From: a virus
Virus record (IMG/VR): IMGVR_UViG_3300042146_000027
Span: 1 to 59,476 of that record
Length of the DNA: 59,476 nt
Strand: one strand, 5' to 3'
Part shown: piece by piece, positions 7,580-14,621 of the stretch
Layout: the number at the start of each line of letters is the position of its first letter
Position numbering within the stretch: position 1 is the first letter of the stretch
Position numbers and translations under genes: made by a program
The notes under the pieces: generated by a model
The model's input: the letters and a program-made list of their open reading frames with translations, nothing else
Told to the model about the DNA's origin: nothing
Databases searched by the model: none

Positions 7580-7804
7580 ATGATTTGCCATCAACAGCAG
7601 TACTACTTCGATCTCACCAAATGTATGCCTACTAAGGCTGACGGTGATATCGTTTTCATGTTCCATACTGGTCATCAGATTTGGATTGGTGTTCCGGTTT
7701 TCCTGATCATCAAGAAAGAAGAATTCTTCAAATCTTATTACAGCCACTGGATGCAGATGCCTAAAGCTCCTTCGACAACCGACGCTCACGCCTTCCTGGA
7801 ATAA
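7580..7804 (+). CDS. hypothetical protein, 74 aa
   Basis: Unrecognised aromatic-rich protein (MICHQQQYYFDLTK...). First of a run of overlapping genes to 9245. Its stop overlaps the next ATG (TAATG). Confidence 0.6.
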   Translation: MICHQQQYYFDLTKCMPTKADGDIVFMFHTGHQIWIGVPVFLIIKKEEFFKSYYSHWMQMPKAPSTTDAHAFLE

Positions 7805-8214
7805 TGACCATGCAAATCACACTCGCAAATTTGAAAGACGCAACCGAACAACAAGTCTTCGATCAGGTGGCGAGCCACCTGATCAAACAGAAGGTTCGCG
7901 CCACGAACGACGCAGGTATGTGTCAGTATCGCCCAGGTAATGGCCTGATGTGTGCGGCGGGCTGTCTCATGACTGATGAAGAGTACGACATCAAGTTCGA
8001 CAAACGCGGCAGCTGGCTGTCTTGCTCTGAGGCGTTCCCTGAGCAAGTCCCTAGTAAGCATGCGTACTTCATCGACATGCTCCAGAAGATGCACGACATG
8101 AACGTAGACCGCTGGGACATTGATGAAGCGGGTGCAATTGACTACCCTCGTCGTCTCAAACACTTCGCCAAGAAACACAAACTTCAATTCAACCTGGAAG
8201 AGCTTTCGAAATGA
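7804..8214 (+). CDS. CxYR-MCAxGCL family protein, 136 aa
   Basis: Member of a family present five times in this window. The signature is HLIKQ, then CQYRPGNGLMCAAGCLMTDEEY, ending in an LQKMHD helix. The three Cys of this block suggest a metal or redox centre. ATG 7804 overlaps the previous stop; ATG 7810 is equally possible because the neighbour at 8211 starts at that point of the alignment. It forms a tandem pair with 8211-8597. Function unknown. Confidence 0.65.
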   Translation: MTMQITLANLKDATEQQVFDQVASHLIKQKVRATNDAGMCQYRPGNGLMCAAGCLMTDEEYDIKFDKRGSWLSCSEAFPEQVPSKHAYFIDMLQKMHDMNVDRWDIDEAGAIDYPRRLKHFAKKHKLQFNLEELSK

Positions 8215-8597
8215 TTACTTTGGCCACCCTGAAAGATGCAACCACTCAACAAGTGTTTGACCAGGTTGTCACGCATATGATCAAACAAGGTAAGCGTTCG
8301 GTCAATCCTGGTTCACAAATGTGCCTCTACCGTGGTGTCAATGGCTTGATGTGTGCGGCAGGTTGCCTCATCGCTGATGATGAATATCTGCCACAATTCG
8401 ACAATGGCGCTGGAAACGGTGGCGGTACTTGGGATCGATTAGTATCCAATCAGACTGTTCCTGAGCACCACCAAAACTTGATCATCGCTCTGCAACGCGC
8501 ACACGATCGGTCTGGTCTCATTGAAAGCGTCCTTGTGAAGATGAAAGAAGTAGGCGTTACCTACGAACTCAACCTGGATGTTTTCAATGCGAGCTGA
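8211..8597 (+). CDS. CxYR-MCAxGCL family protein, 128 aa
   Basis: Paralogue of the preceding gene: ITLATLKDATTQQVFDQVV aligns without gaps with its N-terminus, and CLYRGVNGLMCAAGCLIADD repeats the Cys block. The ATG overlaps the upstream stop (ATGA). More distant relatives lie at 47579-48801. Function unknown. Confidence 0.65.
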   Translation: MITLATLKDATTQQVFDQVVTHMIKQGKRSVNPGSQMCLYRGVNGLMCAAGCLIADDEYLPQFDNGAGNGGGTWDRLVSNQTVPEHHQNLIIALQRAHDRSGLIESVLVKMKEVGVTYELNLDVFNAS

Positions 8598-8775
8598 AAT
8601 GACGGGTGATGGTATCATCACCCTCTTTCCTGAAAACGAGCTTGAGGCGTATGCACTCAAGCACTGGAAAGAAATGTCGACCATCAGCATCAATGATCTT
8701 CAGCGCATGGAAAAGCATTACTGGCTGGGCTCACGTTTGAAAATCGGTCACACCATTCCTAAGGAACAAGCATGA
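8587..8775 (+). CDS. hypothetical protein, 62 aa
   Basis: Small helical protein (ELEAYALKHWKEMS). ATG 8587 overlaps the previous gene; ATG 8599 just after its stop is an alternative start. The stop overlaps the next ATG. Unrecognised. Confidence 0.55.
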   Translation: MRAEMTGDGIITLFPENELEAYALKHWKEMSTISINDLQRMEKHYWLGSRLKIGHTIPKEQA

Positions 8776-9245
8776 GCAAGCCTATCGGTTATACCTTTGC
8801 AATAGCCACACGCAACCCTAAGCAGACATTCGTGTTTTGTAAATGGTTGGGTGGTGTTCAGAAAGCGATTGACTTCGCAATGCAAGAGCTGAAAGATCGC
8901 AGTCAATACGATGTTGAATATATCCTCATCCGTGACGGTGTTGTTAACGCTGATGATCCAATCATTTGGGATAGTCGCACTGCACCTAAGACTGAGGTTA
9001 GCATCTGGACCCACACGCCTGTACCCGCTGGTTTTCCACTTGTAGAAGTGAACGCACGCTTTGAAAAGCGTGCGGCATCAGTTCTCGTTTACCATGAAGG
9101 CACTGTTGATTTCAGCACCTGGCAGCCACATGAAAAAGAAGGCTTCTGTGATTACCGCTACAAGAAACTCACCATTCGTGCAGCGTGGATGATGTACCTC
9201 GATCTCGCACTGGAACACTTCGACCGCTTCGGCACTGTCGTCTAA
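8772..9245 (+). CDS. hypothetical protein, 157 aa
   Basis: Soluble alpha/beta protein starting MSKPIGYTFAIATRNPKQ. Its ATG overlaps the previous stop. Last gene of this early operon before a late-type promoter. No recognisable motif. Confidence 0.65.
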   Translation: MSKPIGYTFAIATRNPKQTFVFCKWLGGVQKAIDFAMQELKDRSQYDVEYILIRDGVVNADDPIIWDSRTAPKTEVSIWTHTPVPAGFPLVEVNARFEKRAASVLVYHEGTVDFSTWQPHEKEGFCDYRYKKLTIRAAWMMYLDLALEHFDRFGTVV

Positions 9246-9253
9246 CCCAACAT

Positions 9254-9267
9254 CAGATAAATAATCC
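9254..9267 (+). promoter_or_regulatory. T4-type late promoter
   Basis: GATAAATAATC with core ATAAATA at 9257-9263, close to the T4 late consensus TATAAATA. It lies about 40 nt before the lyase gene and implies late expression. Confidence 0.6.
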
Positions 9268-9299
9268 TGCGGTATCCATTAACGTAGGAGTTTTATCAG

Positions 9300-9920
9300 A
9301 TGTTCAGCTTTGGCAATATCACTGCACACGGTCAGGTCTATCTGTACCCTGAGAAACCTCCAGCCAATCTGGTGTGGACCGATCCTAAAGGCCACACCAA
9401 CTATTGGTGCTCAGTACTAGGTGACACATCTGGTTCTAGCTCTAGTCCACGCACTGAAAGTCGTGAAACGCTTCCTGATTCAAGCGAGCCTTATAACTGG
9501 GTAGCAGGGGAAGCTGTTCACACCATGCAAGGCACGGTTCGTGTCGAGCTTGCGCCAAGTTCAGGTAAAGTCATCATCGGTCAAATTCACGCGCACAAAG
9601 CACCTAACCCATTCCTGATGGTTACATGGTGGAATGGAGTTGCGCGGGTTGACTTGCGACTGAAGCCTAGCGGCACCGCCGTCAAAGTCCTCTCAGTACC
9701 CTGCAAGCTTGGCGAGTCGTTCAGCTATAGCTTGGCAATGGGCACGGACGATGTCTTGCAGATCAAGCTTAACGGCTTGGTGTATGCAGTGACTGTCGAT
9801 GCGGCGTGGACTGAGTTCCCGTTCTACTTCAAAGCAGGCGCTTACGTCATCGACAATGATGGTCCTGAGTCTGAAGGTGGTTGGGTGGTGTATGAAAACT
9901 TTGAGGTGAGTCACGTCTGA
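9300..9920 (+). CDS. PL7 alginate-lyase-like protein, 206 aa
   Basis: Resembles polysaccharide lyase family 7 (alginate_lyase2 fold). The three family motifs occur in order: an Arg-Glu motif (PRTESRE, about residue 50), the QIH motif (GQIHA, about 97-101) and the YFKAGxY strand (FYFKAGAYVIDND, about 178). The expected catalytic Arg, Gln, His and Tyr are all present. PL7 enzymes cut alginate by beta-elimination. The protein is a single catalytic domain with no signal peptide or tail-anchor module. The late promoter fits a virion-associated or lysis-released depolymerase. It is flanked by early-type genes. Confidence 0.78.
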   Translation: MFSFGNITAHGQVYLYPEKPPANLVWTDPKGHTNYWCSVLGDTSGSSSSPRTESRETLPDSSEPYNWVAGEAVHTMQGTVRVELAPSSGKVIIGQIHAHKAPNPFLMVTWWNGVARVDLRLKPSGTAVKVLSVPCKLGESFSYSLAMGTDDVLQIKLNGLVYAVTVDAAWTEFPFYFKAGAYVIDNDGPESEGGWVVYENFEVSHV

Positions 9921-9924
9921 GGTG

Positions 9925-9971
9925 TTGACAAGGTGTAGTGATTGAGCCATAATCGACTCATGAGCTACACC
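9925..9971 (+). promoter_or_regulatory. sigma70-type promoter with inverted repeat around -10
   Basis: TTGACA (9925-9930), 17-nt spacer, CATAAT (9948-9953). GGTGTAG (9932-9938) and CTACACC (9965-9971) are inverted copies flanking the -10. The leader CCATAATCGACTCATGAG is shared with the promoter at 6389, but the arms differ. Confidence 0.7.
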
Positions 9972-9996
9972 ATTGTCATTACTCGGAGCACTCATC

Positions 9997-10278
9997 ATGG
10001 AATTCCATTACTACGCATCATGCGTCTACAACTGGGCCGTTGCCGATACTCCAGCCAGCGCTTTGGCTAGACTGGCCGAAGATATAGGCGAAGACACGAT
10101 AGAAAGAGCCGTAGCCCAAAACGGTGGGTTAACGTGCTTTGTGATCAAGGTACATGCCCCTATCGAGGCTGAGTACAAAATCAATTTCTATCAACCTGTA
10201 GGTGTAAAAACCTCGGGTGGGTATGCTGTCCAGCTGTTGAACACCAAGGGCCACTGCACCCTGAAAGAACCACTGTAA
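9997..10278 (+). CDS. hypothetical protein, 93 aa
   Basis: Start ATG 9997 (MEFHYYASCVYNW) with CGGAG, the same leader layout as the gene at 6459. Soluble protein with a helical middle (SALARLAEDIGEDTIERAV). Single-gene unit between two promoters. Unrecognised. Confidence 0.65.
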   Translation: MEFHYYASCVYNWAVADTPASALARLAEDIGEDTIERAVAQNGGLTCFVIKVHAPIEAEYKINFYQPVGVKTSGGYAVQLLNTKGHCTLKEPL

Positions 10279-10286
10279 CTAAAGGC

Positions 10287-10330
10287 TTGTACTGTGCTAA
10301 CTCACTTGCTAGAATGCGCTCGTGAGTTAG
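10287..10330 (+). promoter_or_regulatory. sigma70-type promoter with 9-bp inverted repeat around -10
   Basis: TTGTAC (10287-10292), 17-nt spacer, TAGAAT (10310-10315). CTAACTCAC (10297-10305) and GTGAGTTAG (10322-10330) are perfect inverted copies with the -10 inside the 16-nt loop. Confidence 0.65.
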
Positions 10331-10362
10331 ACATTTTTATCATGAGAAAGGAATTGCACCAT

Positions 10363-10632
10363 ATGAACACCCCAAAATTCAAAGCAAACGACTTCGTGCG
10401 CATCACATACCCAGAAGGCGTCTCTTTCATCGGTGAGACGAATGTTTTGGCAGCAGACGAATCGCTGATTGGTCTGGTCGGTATCGTTCGTGCAACATTC
10501 AACTACGATACCCAAGTCAATGACTATGATGTCGCCATCATCGGTCGCAAGTATAAGTCACATCACCAACACGAAGCTATCGACGAACGCTTCCTGGCTC
10601 CGTATGCCCAAGACGTTAGCTCTGCCGCGTAA
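10363..10632 (+). CDS. hypothetical protein, 89 aa
   Basis: Start taken as ATG 10363 (MNTPKFKANDFVRIT) with AAAGGA upstream; ATG 10342 is possible. The sequence (NDFVRITYPEG, GLVGIVRATF) looks like a small SH3-like beta barrel. No family assigned. Confidence 0.6.
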   Translation: MNTPKFKANDFVRITYPEGVSFIGETNVLAADESLIGLVGIVRATFNYDTQVNDYDVAIIGRKYKSHHQHEAIDERFLAPYAQDVSSAA

Positions 10633-10650
10633 ACTACAAGGATTTCTTCA

Positions 10651-11250
10651 ATGAAGCTGCATGACCTGATCCACCGCGTTGACCGTTGTGAACGGAATAC
10701 CGATAGTGCGGATATCGACGACTTCTGTCGTGAACTGAACCTCAATGAATACCCAGGTTGGAATGAAGCATTCGACAAAGCAGTCAAGGGTCATTGGTTG
10801 ATCAAATGGCTTTGCACAGACACATGGGTAGGCTATATGGTCTACTACCTGAACGATGAGCCAATTGCCGTCAGTTCCCAGACTGCTCGCAAGAATCCTA
10901 CAACGTATGAGTTTGTCAGTCTTGAGGCTGCTACTAAGCTGCGCAAGTTCATTCTCGAATGTCTAGGTGAAAGTGAGTTCTCGCCGACTATCATGGACCC
11001 CGATGAGGAGACTGATCCTTACTACACAGTGTCATACAGCGGTCAGATTCTGGTCGATAACGGTTTGTTTGAAGATCGTGCTGTTACAGTAGTTCGGAAG
11101 TGCTACCGCTGGGATGATCCCGAATTGAAGATGGATGAAATGATGGTCTGTTACGAGGATGAACCTGAAACAGTGTTCAAGATCGATGTCAACGACTTCA
11201 AGATTCCATTACACATTAGCCCAACCCCGTTAAAGGATGTTTCACAATGA
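10651..11250 (+). CDS. hypothetical protein, 199 aa
   Basis: Acidic soluble protein (MKLHDLIHRVDRCERNT...). AAGGA precedes the ATG, and the stop overlaps the next ATG. No motif recognised. Confidence 0.65.
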   Translation: MKLHDLIHRVDRCERNTDSADIDDFCRELNLNEYPGWNEAFDKAVKGHWLIKWLCTDTWVGYMVYYLNDEPIAVSSQTARKNPTTYEFVSLEAATKLRKFILECLGESEFSPTIMDPDEETDPYYTVSYSGQILVDNGLFEDRAVTVVRKCYRWDDPELKMDEMMVCYEDEPETVFKIDVNDFKIPLHISPTPLKDVSQ

Positions 11251-11552
11251 CTTCATGGTCTCAAACTGAACCCGATTACCTCGACTTGCGCGAAGCACCA
11301 CCTGCTGGCTCTGGTGATATTCTTCCATTCAGCAGTGCAACAATGCTGGCAAACTTTCGTCACTGGCTGATCAGGAAACTCGCCGGCAACCATACGATTG
11401 TCATCAACGCGCATATCGGAGTGATCAAGCGTCTCGATGATCGTAATGTCCTGGGTCGCATGACTCAGACAGGTGAAGGTATTCTGTTGTGGGATTCCTA
11501 CTTGTACTGTGATGATGAGCGCATGTTGCTGATCAGTAATAACGCTAAATAA
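11247..11552 (+). CDS. hypothetical protein, 101 aa
   Basis: Small soluble protein (MTSWSQTEPDYLDLREAPP...). Its ATG overlaps the upstream stop. It ends the first early-gene block. Unrecognised. Confidence 0.6.
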   Translation: MTSWSQTEPDYLDLREAPPAGSGDILPFSSATMLANFRHWLIRKLAGNHTIVINAHIGVIKRLDDRNVLGRMTQTGEGILLWDSYLYCDDERMLLISNNAK

Positions 11553-11573
11553 CCTACCTTCACAAAGCTCCGT

Positions 11574-11601
11574 CTTATAAATAGTGTTACAATCTTATAA
11601 G
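11574..11601 (+). promoter_or_regulatory. T4-type late promoter
   Basis: A perfect TATAAATA at 11576-11583, 33 nt before the ATG at 11617. CTTATAA at 11574-11580 is repeated in inverse (TTATAAG at 11595-11601). Confidence 0.7.
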
Positions 11602-11616
11602 ATGGAGCACCGCAAC

Positions 11617-12126
11617 ATGAAATATCCACAATGGGCTGTCAAACCACGCCTCAATAACAAGACGGTTGTTCTAACCGATAAAGGTTGGAAAGTGTCTGGG
11701 GTAAATGTTCTTCTGTCCTCACAGAAGAGGATTCGTGATCGTATCAAAACATTCTTGAAAGCAACCACTGTTACTCTGACAAGCACTCAACTCCAGTTGG
11801 ACTTCCAGGGCACCGCAGTGAACTTGAACTTTGCGAACATCACATCGTTCTTCGATTCTCCTACGACCTATCTGCCTGTGACTAGCATCGACATGCTGCC
11901 AGCGACTGCTACAATCGCCGTGGCCGGAACTCAGCAACTGACATCCACCGTTGCCCCTGTGTCAGCTTGGAACAAAGCATTGACATATACGTCGTCTGCG
12001 CCTGCTGTCGCGACTGTATCAGCAACTGGCCTTGTTACAGGCGTAACTTCTGGCACTGCCACTATCACAGTACGTTCTGTGAGTAACAACGCGGTCACCG
12101 ACACTACTGTGATCACTGTTTCATAA
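11617..12126 (+). CDS. Ig-like (Big_2) domain protein, 169 aa
   Basis: Start ATG 11617 (MKYPQWAVKPRLNN), with GGAG 9 nt upstream. The N-terminal half is unrecognised. The C-terminal 80 residues are a Big_2 Ig-like domain (VTSIDMLPATATIAVAGTQQ, then TYTSSAPAVATVSATGLVTG, ending ATITVRS). Ig-like domains decorate phage capsids and tails and bind glycans weakly. The late promoter and its position facing the tailspike genes fit a virion decoration protein. Confidence 0.75.
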   Translation: MKYPQWAVKPRLNNKTVVLTDKGWKVSGVNVLLSSQKRIRDRIKTFLKATTVTLTSTQLQLDFQGTAVNLNFANITSFFDSPTTYLPVTSIDMLPATATIAVAGTQQLTSTVAPVSAWNKALTYTSSAPAVATVSATGLVTGVTSGTATITVRSVSNNAVTDTTVITVS

Positions 12127-12145
12127 GTGGTTTTGTAGTCAAAGA

Positions 12146-12169
12146 AAAGCCCAGAACGTTCTGGGCTTT
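12146..12169. terminator. bidirectional intrinsic terminator
   Basis: A perfect palindrome, AAAGCCCAGAACGTTCTGGG followed by CTTT, is flanked by A-rich and T-rich tracts (TTTTTATT). It sits between the convergent Ig-like gene and the first tailspike and should stop transcription both ways. Confidence 0.85.
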
Positions 12170-12190
12170 TTATTGGCTTGAGTTTTCCTA

Positions 12191-14545
12191 CTACACGATA
12201 ACCCTCACAGTGTACCGCTCAAGTGTCATTGTGTCGGTCCCCACCGCTAACTGGCCTGTAATCGTTACAGTTGTAGTTACGGCTGTATCAATAGCAGATG
12301 TGTACGGGGCGTTAGCATTAGTACCACCTTGTGCCTGGTTACTAGCAGCTTCACCCAGTTGACTGTCGGAAACACCTCTATTCTGGATCCTCTTGATGAA
12401 CGCAGCCGATGAAGTAGCGGTTGCAGTAGTTGAAAAGAAGGCACCCCCTCCAAATCTGTACCGCATTGTCTTAGTATTGGCGTTGTTGCTGTAGCTGAAT
12501 ACCGCATCAACTTCAAGAATACCGTTAAGACCCATCAGGTTTGGCGGGATGTTTACAGTAACGAAAGTGTGTTCCGTAGTGATTGTACCTGGGTGTGGTC
12601 GTGCAACAGCACTGGTTTCCAGTACAATCGTCTTAGGTTCAGCACCGTAGCTACGGGCCAATTCAACCCACACTGTACCATCGAACTGGAGTGTCAATGT
12701 AGCCTTAGAGTTCTTCGGCGTAAAGTCACGTCCATCTTGCAGGTAAATGCTACCGTTACTGGCGATGGTGGTTAGGTTGTTGGAGAATGAGAGACGTAAT
12801 ACCTGTTTGGTCTTGCCACCCAGAATGTTAGTCACCGTCAATGGCGTTGGGTTGTTGAAGTTCATGTTATCAATCGAATCCGACGCCCACGCACCACCCA
12901 TTGAGATGGTTGGAGTAGTTTGCCCCGCATTACTGAGATAACCGCCTGCCGCATAACGTGAGAACTGTTCGATAGCAGCGTCATTGAACTGTACCAATGG
13001 ATTCTGGTTAAACACAGCATCGGTACATTCGAACTTTTGGATAGCTGGAGCTGGACCATACGAACAGAAGCCTGTTCCATACAATGTACCGTACTCACGA
13101 ACCGTACGGATCAGTGGACGGATAATGTGCATGTTGGTTACCAGTTCTGCGTTATACGCAAGACCGTTACCCATGGTGTTGAAAGTCATACCTTCGATAG
13201 TAATACAGTCACCATCCTGGATATGAATTGCATAACTGTCGTATGACCCATCCTCAATCGTACCGCACCCGGTGATGTAGTTCTGTGAGAACTTGACATT
13301 ACGCACCAGATCGTTAGCTAATAGACCCGGTTCATATTCACGACTAATTTTAATCGCATTCTTACGTGAACCTTCAAATTGTTGACCGATCGATGTGAAC
13401 GAAATAACACCACCGTCCAACCACAACCCATGATGGTCTGCCAACGAAGTTTGCCCACCAATAAACACCAGAGGCCCAAACGTACCTTGTACTGCACCGC
13501 GACGACCAATGCGAATGCCATAGCCCATCTTGTAGCAATCGACGTTGGTGTAGCACTTCATGTTTGTCTGACCGAACGTACCGTCGGTTGTGACGTCAAG
13601 ACCAACACCGGTCCAGGTACCATCACCTGTTGCACCACCACGGATCAATCCGTTGATGTGAGTAGTTTCCCAAGTGGTCGACTCGACGATGCCATTACCA
13701 GCAGGGTTCTGCACTTTGACCGTGTAGTTTTGTAGGAGAATGCTACCCTGTGACCCCTGCAACCGCAGAACATCCGTGGTCGATGTACCACCTACGAGGT
13801 TAAAGTTCATCAGCGAGAAATACCCACCCATGCCGGACGGATTTTCTATAGAGAACAGACCCTTGAGTTCCACCAGAGGGTTGGCCGACCCATTAACATG
13901 CACAAAAGCCGTACCAGGATCTTCCAGTGCCCCTGTTGCATGACCGTTGCCGTGACCTAAAATACTGACACGACCTGAACGACCTGGCCAATTTGGGTTG
14001 AGTGCTGCATCGTAATAAAGGCGCAGTGTGTCAGTCAAATACTTACGACCAGCCATTGGCCGCAGGACCGAACCCTTGCGATTGCAATAGCACAGGGCCG
14101 CCTGTAGAGCCTCTGTATTCAACGTACCTTGTTGGGTGTCCCAACTGTAATCACCCACAGCACCAAAGTACTCAGGACGAACTTCATCGGTCAAAACACG
14201 CTTCCAACGACCAGAACCAGTATTACCCAGTGGATTGACCACCATACTTCCGTCGTGAGCTTCATTGCTGTTACCCTGCCAGTACCAGTTCCCTTCACCG
14301 CCATCTCCCAATATATCGTAGCTGGCCACGTATATACCGACAGTACGTCCGGCAGGCAATACAGGTACATTAAGGGATTGCAGTGCTGAGATATTTGTAA
14401 CCCAGCCTGCTCCTGCCCCTACAACGACAGTCGTAACGTCATCAATGACATTCATCAATTCGTTTAAGTTGGTGTCCATTTCGACGTGGGTAAGTTCAGA
14501 ACCCTTAATCGCCCTTAAGACTATGTTCGCTTTATCTGACAGCAT
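12191..14545 (-). CDS. tailspike / tail fibre with beta-helix, 784 aa
   Basis: The N-terminal 40 residues (MLSDKANIVLRAIKGSELTH...) match the anchor of the neighbouring tailspike. Residues about 115-500 have pectate-lyase-like beta-helix character, with repeated short Gly/Asn-turn strands (GSILLQNYTV, GVGLDVTTDG, GLWLDGGVISF). The C-terminal 250 residues look like a beta-sandwich or trimerisation tip. Probably a receptor-binding or polysaccharide-degrading spike. A late-type promoter (14570-14576) and a GAGGT ribosome-binding site precede it. Confidence 0.75.
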   Translation of the reverse strand: MLSDKANIVLRAIKGSELTHVEMDTNLNELMNVIDDVTTVVVGAGAGWVTNISALQSLNVPVLPAGRTVGIYVASYDILGDGGEGNWYWQGNSNEAHDGSMVVNPLGNTGSGRWKRVLTDEVRPEYFGAVGDYSWDTQQGTLNTEALQAALCYCNRKGSVLRPMAGRKYLTDTLRLYYDAALNPNWPGRSGRVSILGHGNGHATGALEDPGTAFVHVNGSANPLVELKGLFSIENPSGMGGYFSLMNFNLVGGTSTTDVLRLQGSQGSILLQNYTVKVQNPAGNGIVESTTWETTHINGLIRGGATGDGTWTGVGLDVTTDGTFGQTNMKCYTNVDCYKMGYGIRIGRRGAVQGTFGPLVFIGGQTSLADHHGLWLDGGVISFTSIGQQFEGSRKNAIKISREYEPGLLANDLVRNVKFSQNYITGCGTIEDGSYDSYAIHIQDGDCITIEGMTFNTMGNGLAYNAELVTNMHIIRPLIRTVREYGTLYGTGFCSYGPAPAIQKFECTDAVFNQNPLVQFNDAAIEQFSRYAAGGYLSNAGQTTPTISMGGAWASDSIDNMNFNNPTPLTVTNILGGKTKQVLRLSFSNNLTTIASNGSIYLQDGRDFTPKNSKATLTLQFDGTVWVELARSYGAEPKTIVLETSAVARPHPGTITTEHTFVTVNIPPNLMGLNGILEVDAVFSYSNNANTKTMRYRFGGGAFFSTTATATSSAAFIKRIQNRGVSDSQLGEAASNQAQGGTNANAPYTSAIDTAVTTTVTITGQLAVGTDTMTLERYTVRVIV

Positions 14546-14569
14546 AGTAACCTCGAATTTATTATGTAC

Positions 14570-14576
14570 TATTTAC
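14570..14576 (-). promoter_or_regulatory. T4-type late promoter
   Basis: Minus-strand GTAAATA within AGTAAATAGTAC, upstream of the 784-aa tailspike. Confidence 0.5.
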
Positions 14577-14588
14577 TACCACAAAAGA

Positions 14589-14614
14589 CGAAGCCTGCTT
14601 AGTTGCAGGCTTCG
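14589..14614 (-). terminator. intrinsic terminator
   Basis: A perfect 10-bp stem, CGAAGCCTGC / GCAGGCTTCG, with a 6-nt loop. On the minus strand it is followed by TCTTTTG. It ends the upstream tailspike transcript. Confidence 0.8.
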
Positions 14615-14621
14615 GGTATTG

